A DNA stretch of 64,000 nt from Halobacillus sp. A5 (GTDB lineage Bacteria; Bacillota; Bacilli; Bacillales; Halobacillaceae), in NCBI RefSeq assembly GCF_024189315.1, contig NZ_JAIZEO010000008.1, positions 1 to 64,000 on the forward strand, in the 5' to 3' direction. Both the position numbers and the translations under genes were made by a program. Positions 29,450 to 42,986 of this stretch are shown piece after piece. The notes under the pieces are model-generated. The model did not search any database, had not been told where the DNA came from, and saw only the letters and a list, made by a program, of their open reading frames with translations. Within the stretch, counting starts at the first letter, position 1; the number at the start of each line of letters is the position of its first letter.

Positions 29450-29863
29450 ATGCCAACAATTAACCAACTAGTTCGTAAAGGACGAGTAAGCAAAGGTAAA
29501 AAGTCTGACTCACCAGCGTTGAACAAAGGCTACAACAGCTACAAGAAGCGTATGACGGATCTGTCTTCTCCTCAAAAGCGTGGAGTTTGCACACGTGTAG
29601 GAACGATGACTCCTAAGAAACCGAACTCTGCACTACGTAAGTATGCCCGTGTTCGTTTAACTAACCAGATTGAAGTGAACGCCTACATTCCTGGAATCGG
29701 CCACAACCTGCAAGAACACAGTGTTGTTCTTATCCGTGGCGGACGTGTTAAAGACTTACCTGGTGTCCGCTATCACATCGTTCGTGGTGCACTTGATACC
29801 GCAAGCGTAGATGGACGTATGCAAGGTCGTTCTAAATACGGTACGAAGAAGCCTAAGAAATAA
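29450..29863 (+). CDS. rpsL: 30S ribosomal protein S12
   Basis: S12 sits at the decoding centre and controls accuracy. ATG 29450 ([13 protein letters not shown]) follows GGGAGG; the longer frame from 29414 is leader. The protein is 137 residues. The loop [11 protein letters not shown] has the streptomycin-sensitive lysine, and [13 protein letters not shown] is conserved. It begins the rpsL-rpsG-fusA-tuf cluster. Confidence 0.98.
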   Translation: MPTINQLVRKGRVSKGKKSDSPALNKGYNSYKKRMTDLSSPQKRGVCTRVGTMTPKKPNSALRKYARVRLTNQIEVNAYIPGIGHNLQEHSVVLIRGGRVKDLPGVRYHIVRGALDTASVDGRMQGRSKYGTKKPKK

Positions 29864-29904
29864 GCAGTTTTTTATAAATAACTTTAAGGAAAGGAGGGGA
29901 ACAT

Positions 29905-30375
29905 ATGCCACGTAAGGGACCAGTAGCTAAACGTGATGTGTTACCAGATCCAATGTATAACTCTAAGCTAGTTACTCGCTTAATCAACCAAATTATGGTT
30001 GACGGACAGCGCGGTAAAGCTCAGAAGATTCTTTATAAATCATTTGAACTTGTTCAGGAGCGTAGCGGAAACGACGCTATGGAAGCTTTTGATCAAGCAA
30101 TGAAAAATGTAATGCCAGTACTAGAGGTGCGCGCTCGTCGTGTAGGTGGATCCAACTACCAAGTACCAGTTGAGGTTCGCCCGGAGCGCCGCCAGGCACT
30201 TGGACTTCGTTTCATTGTGAACTATGCGCGTCTTCGCGGAGAGAAAACAATGGAAGAACGTCTTGCTAACGAAATTCTAGATGCTGCAAACAACACTGGT
30301 GCTTCAGTTAAGCGCCGTGAAGATATGCACAAAATGGCGGAAGCAAACAAAGCATTCGCTCACTATCGTTGGTAA
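29905..30375 (+). CDS. rpsG: 30S ribosomal protein S7
   Basis: S7 nucleates the 30S head and contacts E-site tRNA. The 156-residue protein matches the family throughout ([49 protein letters not shown]). ATG 29905 follows AAAGGAGGGG. It lies 41 bp after rpsL and 42 bp before fusA in the str operon. Confidence 0.98.
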   Translation: MPRKGPVAKRDVLPDPMYNSKLVTRLINQIMVDGQRGKAQKILYKSFELVQERSGNDAMEAFDQAMKNVMPVLEVRARRVGGSNYQVPVEVRPERRQALGLRFIVNYARLRGEKTMEERLANEILDAANNTGASVKRREDMHKMAEANKAFAHYRW

Positions 30376-30417
30376 TCATCAACGAAAAACACTTTCACTC
30401 AGGAAGGAGAAAAAATC

Positions 30418-32496
30418 ATGGCTAGAGAGTTCTCCTTGGAAAGGACTCGTAATATCGGTGTCATGGCTCACATTGATGCCGGTAAAACGACTGCCACCGA
30501 GCGTATTCTTTTCTACACAGGACGTATCCACAAAATTGGCGAAACTCACGAAGGGGCTTCCCAAATGGACTGGATGGAGCAGGAACAGGAGCGCGGAATC
30601 ACAATCACTTCCGCTGCCACGACTGCTCAGTGGAAAGACCACCGTATTAACATCATTGATACTCCAGGACACGTAGACTTCACAGTAGAAGTTGAGCGTT
30701 CCCTGCGTGTACTTGATGGTTCTGTAGCTGTACTCGATGCTCAGTCTGGTGTTGAACCACAAACTGAAACTGTATGGCGTCAGGCAACAACTTATGGTGT
30801 ACCACGTATTGTATTTATCAACAAAATGGATAAAATTGGCGCAGATTTCATTTACTCCTTAGGTACCTTAAAAGACCGTCTGGGAGCAAATGCTGCGGCG
30901 GTTCAGCTTCCAATTGGTGCAGAAGATGACTTCGAAGGAATCATCGATTTAGTAACTATGGAAGCCTTCTTCTACCTGGATGATCTAGGTACACGCGCAG
31001 AAGCTCGTCCGATTCCGGATGAGTATAAAGAACAAGCTGATGAGTATCGTGGATTGCTTGTAGAAGCAGTTGCGGAACTTGATGAAGATCTAATGATGAA
31101 GTACCTTGAAGGGGAAGAAATTTCAAACAAAGAGTTAAAAGTTGCTATCCGCGCTGCAACTCTAACAGTGGATTTCTATCCTGTATTCTGTGGTTCTGCT
31201 TTCAAAAACAAAGGTGTACAGCTTTTAATTGATGGAGTTATTGATTATCTTCCATCTCCATTAGACGTACCTCCAATTGAAGGTCACGTACCACAAACAG
31301 AGGAACCTGTTGTTCGTAAGCCTGACGATAAAGAGCCGTTTTCCGCTTTAGCATTTAAAGTAGCGACCGACCCTTATGTTGGTAAACTTACGTTTTTCCG
31401 TGTTTACTCAGGTACACTAAACTCAGGTTCATACGTTAAGAACTCTACAAAAGATAAGCGTGAACGTGTAGGACGTATCCTGCAGATGCACGCAAACTCT
31501 CGTGAAGAGATTTCTACCGTATACGCCGGTGACATTGCTGGTGCTGTTGGTCTTAAAGACACTGGAACTGGTGATACTCTATGTGATGAGAAGAGTCTTG
31601 TTATTCTTGAATCTATGGAATTCCCTGAACCAGTTATCTCTGTTGCGATCGAGCCTAAATCTAAAGCCGATCAAGACAAAATGTCCATTGCACTCGGCAA
31701 ACTTGCTGAAGAAGATCCAACATTCCAAACTGAAACTAACGTAGAAACTGGTCAAACTATCATCGCTGGTATGGGTGAGCTTCATCTTGACATCATCGTT
31801 GACCGTCTTCGTCGTGAGTTTAAAGTTGAAGCGAACATTGGTGCTCCTCAAGTGGCTTACCGTGAAACCTTCCGTGGAAGTGCGCAGGTGGAAGGTAAGT
31901 TCGTTCGTCAGTCCGGTGGTCGTGGACAATTCGGTCACGTATGGGTTGAATTTGAACCTAACGAAGAAGGCGCCGGCTACGAATTCGTAAACAAAATCGT
32001 TGGTGGAGTCGTGCCACGTGAATACATTCCTTCTGTAGAACAGGGAATTAAAGAATCCATGGAGAATGGTGTACTTGCCGGCTACCCTATGGTAGACATT
32101 AAGGCCACTCTTTATGACGGTTCTTACCACGACGTTGACTCTAACGAAATGGCGTTTAAAGTTGCTGCATCAATGGCACTTAAAGAAGCTAAAAACAAAT
32201 GTAAACCAGTTCTTCTTGAACCAATGATGAAGGTTGAAGTCGTTATTCCTGAAGAATATATGGGGGATATCATGGGTGACGTAACTTCCCGTCGTGGACG
32301 TGTTGAAGGTATGGAAACTCGCGGTACTGCACAAGTGGTTAAAGCATTTGTACCCCTTTCAGAAATGTTCGGTTATGCAACTGCGCTTCGCTCCAACACA
32401 CAGGGCCGCGGAACGTACACAATGCACTTCGATCACTATGAAGAAGTACCGAAGAGCATTTCTGAAGAAATCATCAAGAAAAATGCTGGTGAGTAA
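30418..32496 (+). CDS. fusA: Elongation factor G
   Basis: EF-G is the GTPase that drives translocation and, with RRF, ribosome recycling. The 692-residue protein has the G motifs [25 protein letters not shown] and NKMD, then domains II to V. The fusidic-acid contact regions look ordinary. ATG 30418 follows AAGGAGAAA. tuf follows after 125 bp with an additional promoter. Confidence 0.98.
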   Translation: MAREFSLERTRNIGVMAHIDAGKTTATERILFYTGRIHKIGETHEGASQMDWMEQEQERGITITSAATTAQWKDHRINIIDTPGHVDFTVEVERSLRVLDGSVAVLDAQSGVEPQTETVWRQATTYGVPRIVFINKMDKIGADFIYSLGTLKDRLGANAAAVQLPIGAEDDFEGIIDLVTMEAFFYLDDLGTRAEARPIPDEYKEQADEYRGLLVEAVAELDEDLMMKYLEGEEISNKELKVAIRAATLTVDFYPVFCGSAFKNKGVQLLIDGVIDYLPSPLDVPPIEGHVPQTEEPVVRKPDDKEPFSALAFKVATDPYVGKLTFFRVYSGTLNSGSYVKNSTKDKRERVGRILQMHANSREEISTVYAGDIAGAVGLKDTGTGDTLCDEKSLVILESMEFPEPVISVAIEPKSKADQDKMSIALGKLAEEDPTFQTETNVETGQTIIAGMGELHLDIIVDRLRREFKVEANIGAPQVAYRETFRGSAQVEGKFVRQSGGRGQFGHVWVEFEPNEEGAGYEFVNKIVGGVVPREYIPSVEQGIKESMENGVLAGYPMVDIKATLYDGSYHDVDSNEMAFKVAASMALKEAKNKCKPVLLEPMMKVEVVIPEEYMGDIMGDVTSRRGRVEGMETRGTAQVVKAFVPLSEMFGYATALRSNTQGRGTYTMHFDHYEEVPKSISEEIIKKNAGE

Positions 32497-32505
32497 TTGA
32501 TTTTT

Positions 32506-32534
32506 TTGCAAAGTTAAAGTATAACTTGTATTGT
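32506..32534 (+). promoter_or_regulatory. candidate internal promoter of tuf
   Basis: TTGCAA (32506-32511), 17 bp, TATTGT (32529-32534), directly after fusA. It would give extra tuf transcription relative to fusA, as needed for the high abundance of EF-Tu. Confidence 0.6.
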
Positions 32535-32563
32535 AAGCGTAGGGGTGAACACCCCTCGCGCTT
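32535..32563 (+). promoter_or_regulatory. hairpin in the tuf leader
   Basis: AGGGGT (32541-32546) pairs with ACCCCT (32551-32556) around GAAC, extended by AAGCG (32535-32539) with CGCTT (32559-32563). No T run follows, so it is more likely an mRNA-stabilising 5' structure than a terminator. Confidence 0.55.
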
Positions 32564-32621
32564 CACATATAAATTGAGTTTAAAAATACACTTTGTTTTT
32601 ATTTAAAGGAGGAAATATAGA

Positions 32622-33812
<1,191 letters not shown>

Positions 33813-33825
33813 TTGAAAACAGCTT

Positions 33826-33864
33826 AAACAAGCAGCACTCTTTGAGTGACTGCTTGTTTTTTTG
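33826..33864 (+). terminator. terminator of the str operon
   Basis: AAACAAGCAG (33826-33835) pairs with CTGCTTGTTT (33850-33859), extended by CACTC with GAGTG around a TTT loop and one bulged A. Seven or more T residues follow. Confidence 0.93.
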
Positions 33865-34001
33865 GGTTTGGAAAGTTGTCGATACCATAAGTGAGGGACC
33901 TGTAAAACTTTTGGATTGATCCTTGGCAGCTCGTAAAAATATAGAAGTAACGGAACTATTTTATCTCTCTTCATATTTAATTTATTATAGATTTAAAAAA
34001 A
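33865..34001 (+). other. intergenic stretch without a recognised gene
   Basis: Between the str terminator and the S10 promoters no open frame with a ribosome binding site, no RNA gene and no clear repeat was seen. B. subtilis has the ybaC gene between tuf and rpsJ; nothing like it is present here, and no coding remnant was recognised. Confidence 0.6.
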
Positions 34002-34014
34002 TTGTTTAACCTTG

Positions 34015-34043
34015 TTGAAATTGCCTATAATTCTTAGTATAAT
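34015..34043 (+). promoter_or_regulatory. S10 operon promoter P1
   Basis: TTGAAA (34015-34020), 17 bp, perfect TATAAT (34038-34043). A further TATAAT at 34026-34031 with TTGTTT at 34002-34007 (18 bp) overlaps it. Confidence 0.75.
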
Positions 34044-34082
34044 ATTTTGAGGTGTTCATAGATAAATATTTATGAAAAACTC

Positions 34083-34111
34083 TTGCATTGGCCACAGTTC
34101 TTCTTTATAAT
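34083..34111 (+). promoter_or_regulatory. S10 operon promoter P2
   Basis: TTGCAT (34083-34088), 17 bp, perfect TATAAT (34106-34111). The start near 34118 gives a leader of about 130 nt before rpsJ. Confidence 0.85.
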
Positions 34112-34139
34112 GAGTAATGTTGGTCATAAAAGGCGATGA

Positions 34140-34556
<417 letters not shown>

Positions 34557-34587
34557 AAATTTGAACTTATATTAGGAGGTGTAACGG

Positions 34588-35223
34588 ATGACGAAAGGAA
34601 TCTTAGGACGTAAAGTCGGTATGACTCAAATCTTCTCGGAAGATGGCGAGCTTATTCCAGTAACAGTAGTTCAAGCAGAACCAAACGTTGTGCTGCAAAT
34701 GAAAACTGCTGAAAACGACGGCTATGACGCTCTTCAACTAGGTTTTGCTGATCAGAAGTCTAACCGATTGAAGAAGGCGGACCAAGGTCACGCTGAGAAA
34801 GCAAGCACATCACCTAAGCGCTACATTCGTGAATTCCGTAATACAAACCTTGAAGACTATGAACTTGGTCAAGAGGTTAAGGTGGATATTTTCGAAGCTG
34901 GAGATGTAATTGATGTAACAGGAACTTCTAAAGGGAAAGGTTTCCAAGGTGCGATCAAGCGTCACAATCAATCCCGCGGGCCAATGAGCCATGGTTCCCG
35001 TTTCCACCGTCGTTCTGGCTCTATGGGACAAGGTGCTGACCCGTCTAAAGTCTTCAAAGGTAAAGGCCTTGCAGGACAAATGGGTGGCGAAACAGTAACT
35101 CTGCAAAACCTTGAAGTAGTGAAAGTGGACGCTGAGCGTAATTTACTGCTTATTAAAGGTAATGTGCCTGGAGCGAAAAAATCTTACGTTAAAGTTACGA
35201 GTGCAGTTAAGGCTAGCAAATAA
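34588..35223 (+). CDS. rplC: 50S ribosomal protein L3
   Basis: L3 is an early-assembly 23S-binding protein with a long loop reaching the peptidyl-transferase centre. The 211-residue protein begins [15 protein letters not shown] and contains the central extension around [21 protein letters not shown] 34588 follows AGGAGGTG. Confidence 0.98.
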   Translation: MTKGILGRKVGMTQIFSEDGELIPVTVVQAEPNVVLQMKTAENDGYDALQLGFADQKSNRLKKADQGHAEKASTSPKRYIREFRNTNLEDYELGQEVKVDIFEAGDVIDVTGTSKGKGFQGAIKRHNQSRGPMSHGSRFHRRSGSMGQGADPSKVFKGKGLAGQMGGETVTLQNLEVVKVDAERNLLLIKGNVPGAKKSYVKVTSAVKASK

Positions 35224-35246
35224 TTATAGGAAGGGAGGATAATGTC

Positions 35247-35870
35247 ATGCCTAAAGTAGCACTATTAAACCAAAGCGGCTCTAAAGTTGGAGATATCGAA
35301 CTAAATGATGCTGTTTTCGGTGTTGAACCGAACACTCATGTTTTACATGAAGCAGCTGTGGCCCAGCAAGCATCCTTGCGTCAAGGGACACACAAAGTAA
35401 AAAACCGTTCTGAAGTACGTGGCGGCGGACGTAAACCATGGCGCCAAAAAGGTACTGGACGTGCGCGTCAAGGTACAATTCGGGCACCACAATGGGTAGG
35501 TGGAGGAACTGTATTTGGCCCTACACCGCGCAGCTACAGCTACAAGCTTCCTAGAAAGGTTCGTCGTTTAGCTCTTCAATCTGCTTATTCTTCTAAAGTA
35601 CAGGAGAACAGCGTGATCGTACTTGAAGATCTATCTCTTGATGCACCTAAGACAAAAGAAGTAGTAAACATTCTTAAAGGGCTTGAAGTAAATGAAAAAG
35701 CTCTAATTGTTACAGCAGATAAGAATGAAAATATCGTTCTTTCTTCAAGCAATATCCCTACAGTTAGTGTAACTACTGTAGATCAAGTAAGTGTGTTAGA
35801 TTTACTAACGCATGACAAGCTTATCCTGACGAAGGAAGCAGCTGAAAAAGCAGGGGAGGTGCTCTCATAA
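35247..35870 (+). CDS. rplD: 50S ribosomal protein L4
   Basis: L4 lines the exit tunnel and in some bacteria regulates its own operon. At 207 residues it is full length. The tunnel loop [20 protein letters not shown] is intact, including the lysine and glycine positions linked to macrolide resistance when changed. Its stop codon overlaps the rplW start (TAATG). Confidence 0.98.
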   Translation: MPKVALLNQSGSKVGDIELNDAVFGVEPNTHVLHEAAVAQQASLRQGTHKVKNRSEVRGGGRKPWRQKGTGRARQGTIRAPQWVGGGTVFGPTPRSYSYKLPRKVRRLALQSAYSSKVQENSVIVLEDLSLDAPKTKEVVNILKGLEVNEKALIVTADKNENIVLSSSNIPTVSVTTVDQVSVLDLLTHDKLILTKEAAEKAGEVLS

Positions 35871-36157
35871 TGAAAGAACCACGCGATATTATCAAACGCC
35901 CTGTCATTACTGAACATTCTGCTGACCTTATGGGAGAAAAGAAATATACGTTTGAAGTGAGCACGTATGCTAACAAAACCGAAATCAAAAATGCAGTCGA
36001 AGAAATTTTCGGTGTTAAAGTAGCTGGTGTAAACACGATGAACCTAAAAGGTAAGTTCAAGCGTATGGGTCGTTACGGCGGTTACCGTTCTGACCGTAAG
36101 AAAGCAGTTATTACGTTGACTGAAGACAGCGAAGAACTAGAATTCTTTGAAGTATAA
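35870..36157 (+). CDS. rplW: 50S ribosomal protein L23
   Basis: L23 lies at the tunnel exit and docks trigger factor and SRP. The 95-residue protein has the typical [17 protein letters not shown] start and the loop [19 protein letters not shown]. Start and rplD stop share one base, giving translational coupling. Confidence 0.97.
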   Translation: MKEPRDIIKRPVITEHSADLMGEKKYTFEVSTYANKTEIKNAVEEIFGVKVAGVNTMNLKGKFKRMGRYGGYRSDRKKAVITLTEDSEELEFFEV

Positions 36158-36191
36158 AATATAAAATTTGTAAGTGAAGGAGGGAAAAAAG

Positions 36192-37025
36192 ATGGCGATT
36201 AAAAAGTTCCGACCAATTACTAACGGTCGTCGACACATGACAGTATCTGATTTTGCTGAAATCACTACTGACAAACCTGAACGCTCCCTGATTACTCCGC
36301 TTCACAAGCGTGGAGGACGTAACAACCAGGGTAAGCTGACAGTTCGTCATCAGGGCGGAGGTCACAAGCGTCAATATCGTATCATCGACTTTAAGCGTGA
36401 TAAAGATGGAATACCTGGACGCGTTGCTACGGTCGAATACGATCCGAACCGCTCCGCAAACATTGCACTAATTAACTACGTTGATGGTGAGAAGCGTTAC
36501 ATCCTTGCTCCTAAAGGACTTAAGGTAGGTAACGAAATCATCTCAGGTCAAGGATCTGACATTAAAACTGGAAATGCTCTTCAGTTGAAGGATATTCCTG
36601 TTGGTACAATTGTACACAACGTTGAGCTTAAGCCGGGACGCGGAGGTCAGCTTGTACGTTCAGCTGGTGCTTCAGCACAAATCCTTGGTCGTGAAGAAAA
36701 GTACACGCTGGTACGTCTTACTTCTGGTGAAGTTCGCCTTGTACTAAGTACTTGCCGTGCTACAATTGGGCAGGTTGGTAACTTAGAGCACGAATTAATC
36801 AGTGTAGGTAAAGCAGGACGTTCCCGCTGGAAAGGCAAGCGCCCGACTGTTCGTGGTTCTGTTATGAACCCTAGCGATCACCCACACGGTGGTGGTGAAG
36901 GACGTGCGCCAATCGGCCGACCTTCTCCAGTATCTCCATGGGGTAAACCAACTCTTGGTTACAAGACTCGTCAGCGCAACAAGCCGTCTGATAAATATAT
37001 CGTTCGTAGAAGAGGTAAAAAATAA
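36192..37025 (+). CDS. rplB: 50S ribosomal protein L2
   Basis: L2 binds at the subunit interface and is needed for peptidyl-transferase assembly. ATG 36192 ([16 protein letters not shown]) follows GGAGGG; the longer frame from 36174 starts in that site. The 277-residue protein has [15 protein letters not shown] with the conserved histidine. Confidence 0.98.
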   Translation: MAIKKFRPITNGRRHMTVSDFAEITTDKPERSLITPLHKRGGRNNQGKLTVRHQGGGHKRQYRIIDFKRDKDGIPGRVATVEYDPNRSANIALINYVDGEKRYILAPKGLKVGNEIISGQGSDIKTGNALQLKDIPVGTIVHNVELKPGRGGQLVRSAGASAQILGREEKYTLVRLTSGEVRLVLSTCRATIGQVGNLEHELISVGKAGRSRWKGKRPTVRGSVMNPSDHPHGGGEGRAPIGRPSPVSPWGKPTLGYKTRQRNKPSDKYIVRRRGKK

Positions 37026-37083
37026 ACGGGGTTGAACGACGGGTGATGATTCCCGTCTCTCAATCACGAAGGGAGGTTTATTC

Positions 37084-37362
37084 ATGGGCCGCAGCCTAAA
37101 AAAGGGACCTTTTGTAGATGACCATTTAATGAAAAAAGTAGAAAAGTTGAACGAAGACAGCAAGAACCAGGTGATCAAGACATGGTCACGTCGTTCTACG
37201 ATCTTCCCAAACTTTGTTGGAAACACAATCGCCGTCTATGACGGACGCAAACATGTACCTGTATACGTGACTGAAGATATGGTAGGTCACAAACTTGGTG
37301 AATTCGCGCCAACCCGTACGTTCAAAGGGCACTCTGGTGACGATAAGAAAACAAAACGCTAA
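37084..37362 (+). CDS. rpsS: 30S ribosomal protein S19
   Basis: S19 is a head protein that pairs with S13 near the A-site finger. The 92-residue protein is typical ([38 protein letters not shown]). ATG 37084 follows GGGAGGTTT. S10 operon. Confidence 0.98.
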   Translation: MGRSLKKGPFVDDHLMKKVEKLNEDSKNQVIKTWSRRSTIFPNFVGNTIAVYDGRKHVPVYVTEDMVGHKLGEFAPTRTFKGHSGDDKKTKR

Positions 37363-37382
37363 AGTAGAGAGGAGGCACTCTA

Positions 37383-37724
37383 ATGCAAGCTAAAGCAGTT
37401 GCTAAAACCGTTCGTATTGCTCCTCGTAAAGCTCGTCTAGTTATTGATTTAATCCGAGGAAAAAACGTAGGTGACGCGATCGCAACATTGCGCTTAACTC
37501 AGCGCGGCGCTTCTCCAGTTATCGAGAAGGTGCTTAAATCTGCGATTGCTAATGCTGAACACAATTATGAAATGGATCCAGACAACTTATACGTTTCCGA
37601 AGCGTTTGTAAATGAAGGTGTAACACTTAAAAGGTTCCGTCCACGTGCGATGGGACGTGCAAGCCAAATCAACAAACGTACCAGCCACATCACCGTGGTT
37701 GTATCAGAAAAGAAGGAGGGATAA
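37383..37724 (+). CDS. rplV: 50S ribosomal protein L22
   Basis: L22 contributes to the exit-tunnel constriction with L4. The 113-residue protein carries the beta-hairpin loop ([20 protein letters not shown]) at the site where macrolide-resistance changes occur, unchanged here. Follows rpsS by 20 bp behind GAGGAGG. Confidence 0.98.
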   Translation: MQAKAVAKTVRIAPRKARLVIDLIRGKNVGDAIATLRLTQRGASPVIEKVLKSAIANAEHNYEMDPDNLYVSEAFVNEGVTLKRFRPRAMGRASQINKRTSHITVVVSEKKEG

Positions 37725-37727
37725 TCA

Positions 37728-38369
37728 GTGGGTCAAAAAGTTAATCCGGTAGGTCTTCGAATCGGCGTTATCCGTGACTGGGAGTCAAAGTGGTACGCTG
37801 GCAAAGACTACGCTGACTTATTGCATGAAGACATTAAGATTCGTGAATATACTGAAGAACGTCTTAAAGACGCTGCCGTTTCTACAATCGAAATTGAGCG
37901 TGCAGCAAACCGCGTGAACATTACAATTCACACAGGTAAACCAGGTATGGTTATCGGTAAAGGCGGTTCAGAAGTTGAAGCACTTCGTAAATCGCTGAAT
38001 GAACTAACTGGCAAACGTGTTCACATCAACATCGTTGAGGTGAAGAAGCCTGACTTAAACGCTACTCTTGTAGCTGACAATATTGCACGTCAACTGGAAA
38101 ACCGTGTGTCTTTCCGTCGTGCACAGAAACAAACAATCCAACGCGCAATGCGTGCAGGTGCTAAAGGTATCCGTACACAAGTATCAGGACGTCTTGGCGG
38201 TGCAGATATTGCTCGTGCTGAATATTACAGTGAAGGAACAGTACCACTTCACACACTTCGCGCAGATATCGATTATGGAACTGCAGAAGCTGACACAACT
38301 TACGGTAAGCTTGGTGTTAAAGTGTGGATTTATCGTGGAGAAGTCCTTCCAACTAAAAACGAAAAATAA
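37728..38369 (+). CDS. rpsC: 30S ribosomal protein S3
   Basis: S3 is at the mRNA entry channel and has helicase activity with S4 and S5. The 213-residue protein has the KH domain with [17 protein letters not shown] and a C-terminal domain (KTNEK end). It starts at GTG 37728 ([12 protein letters not shown]), 3 bp after rplV, with AAGGAGGG inside the rplV end. Confidence 0.97.
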   Translation: MGQKVNPVGLRIGVIRDWESKWYAGKDYADLLHEDIKIREYTEERLKDAAVSTIEIERAANRVNITIHTGKPGMVIGKGGSEVEALRKSLNELTGKRVHINIVEVKKPDLNATLVADNIARQLENRVSFRRAQKQTIQRAMRAGAKGIRTQVSGRLGGADIARAEYYSEGTVPLHTLRADIDYGTAEADTTYGKLGVKVWIYRGEVLPTKNEK

Positions 38370-38387
38370 GGAAGGGGGAAAAGCATT

Positions 38388-39012
<625 letters not shown>

Positions 39013-39036
39013 TAGATGAGAGGAGGTCACCCTCAC

Positions 39037-39300
39037 ATGAGTGAACGTAATGATCGTAAAGTTTACACTGGCCGTGTAGTATCTGACAAAATGGATAAAA
39101 CAATCACTGTTCTAGTTGAAACTTATAAATTCCACAAGCTTTATGGCAAGCGCGTAAAGTATTCTAAAAAATTCAAGACTCATGACGAAAACAACCAGGC
39201 TAAAAATGGTGACGTTGTGCGCATCATGGAAACTCGTCCGCTATCAGCAACGAAGCGTTTCCGTTTAGTTGAAGTTGTAGAAGAGTCTGTTATTATCTAA
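39037..39300 (+). CDS. rpsQ: 30S ribosomal protein S17
   Basis: S17 is an early-assembling OB-fold 30S protein. ATG 39037 ([18 protein letters not shown]) follows AGGAGGT (39021-39027); the frame from 39016 starts within that site. The 87 residues match the family ([20 protein letters not shown]). Confidence 0.97.
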   Translation: MSERNDRKVYTGRVVSDKMDKTITVLVETYKFHKLYGKRVKYSKKFKTHDENNQAKNGDVVRIMETRPLSATKRFRLVEVVEESVII

Positions 39301-39341
39301 TATAGTTCGCTCGGATAGATTCCGAAGGGAGGTTACAGTGT

Positions 39342-39710
39342 ATGATTCAACAGGAAACTCGTTTGAAAGTAGCCGACAACTCTGGTGCGCGTGAAATCCA
39401 AACTATTAAAGTATTGGGCGGATCCGGCCGTAAGACTGCTAACATCGGTGATATAATCACTGCTACTGTGAAACAGGCAACACCAGGGGGCGTTGTTAAA
39501 AAAGGTGAAGTAGTAAAAGCCGTAATTGTACGTTCTAAGAGCGGAATGCGTCGTAAAGATGGTTCTTACATCCGTTTTGACGAAAATGCAGCCGTAATTG
39601 TACGTGATGATAAAGGTCCTCGTGGGACTCGTATCTTTGGACCAGTTGCTCGTGAACTTCGTGATGCTAAATTCATGAAGATTGTATCACTAGCTCCAGA
39701 AGTATTATAA
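39342..39710 (+). CDS. rplN: 50S ribosomal protein L14
   Basis: L14 forms part of an intersubunit bridge and is the docking site for the silencing factor RsfS. The 122-residue protein is standard ([35 protein letters not shown]). ATG 39342 follows GGGAGG with 9-bp spacing. Confidence 0.98.
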   Translation: MIQQETRLKVADNSGAREIQTIKVLGGSGRKTANIGDIITATVKQATPGGVVKKGEVVKAVIVRSKSGMRRKDGSYIRFDENAAVIVRDDKGPRGTRIFGPVARELRDAKFMKIVSLAPEVL

Positions 39711-39750
39711 ATCGTTTAATGACAAGCCTTGTTAAGGAGGTGCGCGAAGC

Positions 39751-40062
39751 ATGCACGTGAAAAAAGGTGACAAAGTAATGGTTATTTCCGGCAAGGACAA
39801 AGGTAAGCAAGGAACGATCCTTGAAGCTTATCCTAAGAAAGACCGTGTCCTCGTCGAAGGAATTAACGAAGTGAAGAAACACGCGAAGCCTTCTCAAGAT
39901 AACCCACAGGGTGGGATTCTTACTCAGGAAGCGTCAATTCACGTCTCAAACGTTATGCCGATTGATCCTAAATCCGGCGAACCAACTCGTGTTGGTTACA
40001 AAGTTGAAGACGGCAAGAAAGTTCGTATCGCGAAAAAATCTGGTGAAGCATTAGATAAATAA
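39751..40062 (+). CDS. rplX: 50S ribosomal protein L24
   Basis: L24 is an assembly initiator with an N-terminal KOW motif ([20 protein letters not shown]). The 103 residues match the family, ending in a lysine-rich tail. ATG 39751 follows AAGGAGGTG. spc operon. Confidence 0.97.
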   Translation: MHVKKGDKVMVISGKDKGKQGTILEAYPKKDRVLVEGINEVKKHAKPSQDNPQGGILTQEASIHVSNVMPIDPKSGEPTRVGYKVEDGKKVRIAKKSGEALDK

Positions 40063-40088
40063 TCCAGTGACGAAAGGAGGGCCACTTG

Positions 40089-40628
40089 ATGAACGAACTT
40101 AAGAAAAGATATCAAGAAGAAATTGTGCCATCTATGATGAGCAAGTTTAACTATGACTCTGTTATGCAAGCACCTAAGATTGAAAAGATCGTAATTAACA
40201 TGGGTGTTGGTGACGCTGTTCAAAACGCGAAAGCACTTGACTCAGCTGTTGAGGAACTATCTCAAATCTCTGGTCAGAAACCAATGATCACGAAAGCTAA
40301 AAAATCTATCGCGGGATTCCGTCTGCGTGAAGGTATGCCAATCGGTGCGAAAGTTACATTGCGTGGAGAGCGCATGTTTGAATTTTTCCAAAAACTAATT
40401 GCTGTATCTTTACCACGTGTGCGTGACTTCCGCGGGATCTCAAAGAAAGCTTTTGACGGTCGTGGAAACTACACTCTAGGTGTAAAAGAACAGTTGATTT
40501 TCCCAGAAATTAATTATGACAAAGTAGATAAAGTGCGTGGCATGGACATCGTTATCGTCACAACTGCTGACACTGACGAAGAATCACGTGAACTATTAGC
40601 TCAATTCGGTATGCCGTTTCAGAAATAA
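40089..40628 (+). CDS. rplE: 50S ribosomal protein L5
   Basis: L5 binds 5S rRNA and contacts P-site tRNA. ATG 40089 is preferred over the in-frame TTG 40086 because GGAGG (40076-40080) then has 8-bp spacing and the 179 residues equal the family length. Conserved parts are [14 protein letters not shown] and [19 protein letters not shown]. Confidence 0.97.
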   Translation: MNELKKRYQEEIVPSMMSKFNYDSVMQAPKIEKIVINMGVGDAVQNAKALDSAVEELSQISGQKPMITKAKKSIAGFRLREGMPIGAKVTLRGERMFEFFQKLIAVSLPRVRDFRGISKKAFDGRGNYTLGVKEQLIFPEINYDKVDKVRGMDIVIVTTADTDEESRELLAQFGMPFQK

Positions 40629-40654
40629 TGAGCTAACCATAAGGAGGGAAAATT

Positions 40655-40840
40655 GTGGCTAAAAAATCAATGGTCGCGAAGCAACAGCGCAAACAAAGGT
40701 ATCAAGTACGCGAATACACTCGCTGTGAACGTTGCGGACGTCCTCATTCCGTACTGCGCAAATTCAAACTTTGCCGTATTTGTTTCCGTGAACTTGCATA
40801 TAAAGGACAAATCCCTGGCGTCAAAAAAGCCAGCTGGTAA
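40655..40840 (+). CDS. rpsZ: 30S ribosomal protein S14, zinc-binding type
   Basis: The 61-residue short form of S14 has two CxxC pairs (CERCGRPH and CRICFREL) that bind zinc. It starts at GTG 40655 after AAGGAGGG. A longer zinc-free S14 paralogue, common in Bacillus, is not in this window. Confidence 0.97.
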   Translation: MAKKSMVAKQQRKQRYQVREYTRCERCGRPHSVLRKFKLCRICFRELAYKGQIPGVKKASW

Positions 40841-40870
40841 ACCCGAGACAGGGAAGGAGGTATATAAGTT

Positions 40871-41269
40871 ATGACTATGACAGATCCAATTGCAGATATG
40901 CTTACACGTATTCGTAACGCGAATATGGTACGTCACGAGAAGCTTGAACTGCCAGCTTCCAAAGTGAAAAAAGAGATTGCAGATATCCTTAAGCGTGAAG
41001 GTTTTGTACGTGATTATGAATTTGTTGAAGACAGCAAGCAGGGTGTGCTGCGCATCTTCCTAAAATACGGTCAAAACGATGAGCGTGTAATTAGCGGAGT
41101 GAAACGTATCAGTAAACCAGGCCTGCGTGTTTACGCTAAAGCTGAAGAGCTTCCAAAGGTTCTTAACGGACTTGGAGTGGCTGTTGTTTCCACTTCTAAA
41201 GGTGTACTAACAGACAAAGAAGCTCGCGAACAAGCCATCGGCGGCGAAGTTTTAGCTTACGTTTGGTAA
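40871..41269 (+). CDS. rpsH: 30S ribosomal protein S8
   Basis: S8 binds helix 21 of 16S rRNA and in E. coli represses the spc operon. The 132-residue protein is complete ([35 protein letters not shown]). ATG 40871 follows AAGGAGGT. Confidence 0.98.
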   Translation: MTMTDPIADMLTRIRNANMVRHEKLELPASKVKKEIADILKREGFVRDYEFVEDSKQGVLRIFLKYGQNDERVISGVKRISKPGLRVYAKAEELPKVLNGLGVAVVSTSKGVLTDKEAREQAIGGEVLAYVW

Positions 41270-41301
41270 TCGAAACTTATAAAGACAGGAGGTGCAGATG
41301 A

Positions 41302-41838
41302 ATGTCTCGTGTAGGATTGAAAACATTAGAAATCCCTGAAGGTGTAGAAATCATTCAGGATAATTATACAATCACAGTTAAAGGCCCTAAAGGTGAATTA
41401 ACTCGTACGTTCCATGAGGATATTACAGTGAAGGTTGAAGATAACGTTCTTTCAGTATCACGTCCAAGTGACAACAAAGAACATCGTGCTCTTCACGGTA
41501 CTACCCGCAGCCTGATCGGTAACATGGTTGAGGGTGTTTCCAAAGGATACGAGAAAAGCCTTGAAATCATTGGTGTTGGGTATCGTGCTCAGAAGCAGGG
41601 AGAAACAGTTGTTATTAACGCTGGATACTCTCACCCTGTAGAAGTAGAGAAACGCGACGGAATTGAAATTGAAGTTCCTTCAAACACCAAAGTTACTGTT
41701 AAAGGAATCGACAAAGAACTAGTTGGTGCTGTTGCCGCTAAGATCCGTGCTATCCGTCCTCCAGAGCCATATAAAGGCAAAGGAATTCGTTACGAGAACG
41801 AATACGTTCGTAGAAAAGAAGGAAAGACAGCTAAATAA
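41302..41838 (+). CDS. rplF: 50S ribosomal protein L6
   Basis: L6 lies near the sarcin-ricin loop and is needed late in 50S assembly. The 178-residue protein has the duplicated L6 fold and the C-terminal signature [23 protein letters not shown] 41302 follows AGGAGGTG; another ATG 4 bp upstream is out of frame. Confidence 0.98.
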   Translation: MSRVGLKTLEIPEGVEIIQDNYTITVKGPKGELTRTFHEDITVKVEDNVLSVSRPSDNKEHRALHGTTRSLIGNMVEGVSKGYEKSLEIIGVGYRAQKQGETVVINAGYSHPVEVEKRDGIEIEVPSNTKVTVKGIDKELVGAVAAKIRAIRPPEPYKGKGIRYENEYVRRKEGKTAK

Positions 41839-41874
41839 GGTTCTTAGGTAGGAATAGAAAGGAGTGACTTTTAG

Positions 41875-42237
41875 ATGATCACGAAGGCTGATAAGAATGT
41901 TGTTCGTAAAAAACGCCATGCGCGTGTGCGCTCAAGCGTTGTAGGAACAGCTGAACGCCCGCGTTTAAACGTTTATCGTTCAAATAAACACATCTATGCA
42001 CAATTAATCAATGATGAAACGCAAACCACTGTGGCGAGTGCTTCTACTGCTGAAAAAGATTTCGGACTTGATAACACAGGTAATGTGGAAGCAGCTAAAA
42101 AAGTCGGTGAATTAGTCGCTAAGCGCGCTAAAGATAACGGCTATGAAGTCGTAGTGTTTGACCGCGGCGGTTACTTGTACCATGGACGTGTGAAAGCATT
42201 AGCAGATGCGGCTCGTGAAGCCGGTCTAGTATTTTAA
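41875..42237 (+). CDS. rplR: 50S ribosomal protein L18
   Basis: L18 binds 5S rRNA with L5 and is the target of arginine phosphorylation in some studies of Bacillus. The 120-residue protein is typical ([36 protein letters not shown]). ATG 41875 follows GAAAGGAGTG. Confidence 0.97.
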   Translation: MITKADKNVVRKKRHARVRSSVVGTAERPRLNVYRSNKHIYAQLINDETQTTVASASTAEKDFGLDNTGNVEAAKKVGELVAKRAKDNGYEVVVFDRGGYLYHGRVKALADAAREAGLVF

Positions 42238-42257
42238 TCGTTAAAGGAGGGACATAC

Positions 42258-42755
42258 ATGCTAACAAACATTGACCCTAGTAAACTTGATCTTGAAGAAC
42301 GCGTAGTTACGATTAACCGTGTTGCAAAAGTTGTAAAAGGTGGACGCCGTTTCCGTTTTGCTGCATTGGTTGTCGTAGGTGATAAAAATGGCCACGTTGG
42401 ATTTGGGACTGGTAAAGCTCAAGAGGTACCAGATGCTATTAAAAAGGCTATTGATGATGCGAAGAAGAATCTTATTTCAGTACCAATTAAAGATACAACG
42501 ATTCCTCACGAAATTACAGGACAGTTCGGTGCAGGCAGCATTCTTATGAAGCCGGCTGCAGAAGGTACCGGAGTTATCGCAGGTGGTCCTGTACGTGCCG
42601 TACTTGAACTTGCAGGTGTTCAAGACATTCTTTCTAAGTCTCTTGGTTCAAACACACCTATTAACATGGTGCGCGCGACACTAACTGGGCTTGGAGAGCT
42701 TAAGCGTGCAGAAGACGTTGCCCGCCTTCGTGGGAAGTCCGTAGAAGAACTGTAG
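42258..42755 (+). CDS. rpsE: 30S ribosomal protein S5
   Basis: S5 acts in decoding accuracy and the mRNA entry helicase. The 165-residue protein has the double-stranded-RNA-binding-like N-terminal domain ([20 protein letters not shown]) with the spectinomycin loop unchanged. ATG 42258 follows AAGGAGGG. Confidence 0.98.
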   Translation: MLTNIDPSKLDLEERVVTINRVAKVVKGGRRFRFAALVVVGDKNGHVGFGTGKAQEVPDAIKKAIDDAKKNLISVPIKDTTIPHEITGQFGAGSILMKPAAEGTGVIAGGPVRAVLELAGVQDILSKSLGSNTPINMVRATLTGLGELKRAEDVARLRGKSVEEL

Positions 42756-42773
42756 GATAAGGAGGGAAATGAA

Positions 42774-42956
42774 ATGGCTAAAAAGTTAGAAGTTACCCTC
42801 ACGCGCAGTGTGATTGGCAGACCACAGGATCAGCGTTCTACTGTAAAAGCGCTAGGTCTTAACAAAATTCGTCAAACTGTCGTAGTTGAAGATAACCCAG
42901 CTATCCGAGGTATGACTAACAAGGTTGCACACCTTGTTTCCGTTAAAGAAGTATAA
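42774..42956 (+). CDS. rpmD: 50S ribosomal protein L30
   Basis: L30 is a small 60-residue protein of the large subunit ([35 protein letters not shown]). ATG 42774 follows AAGGAGGG, 18 bp after rpsE. Confidence 0.97.
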   Translation: MAKKLEVTLTRSVIGRPQDQRSTVKALGLNKIRQTVVVEDNPAIRGMTNKVAHLVSVKEV

Positions 42957-42986
42957 GAACAGAATCAACTATAAGGAGGTGCTCGC

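Noticed and set aside
31579-32130. 183-codon minus-strand open frame
   Set aside because: Entirely antisense to fusA and without coding signs of its own.
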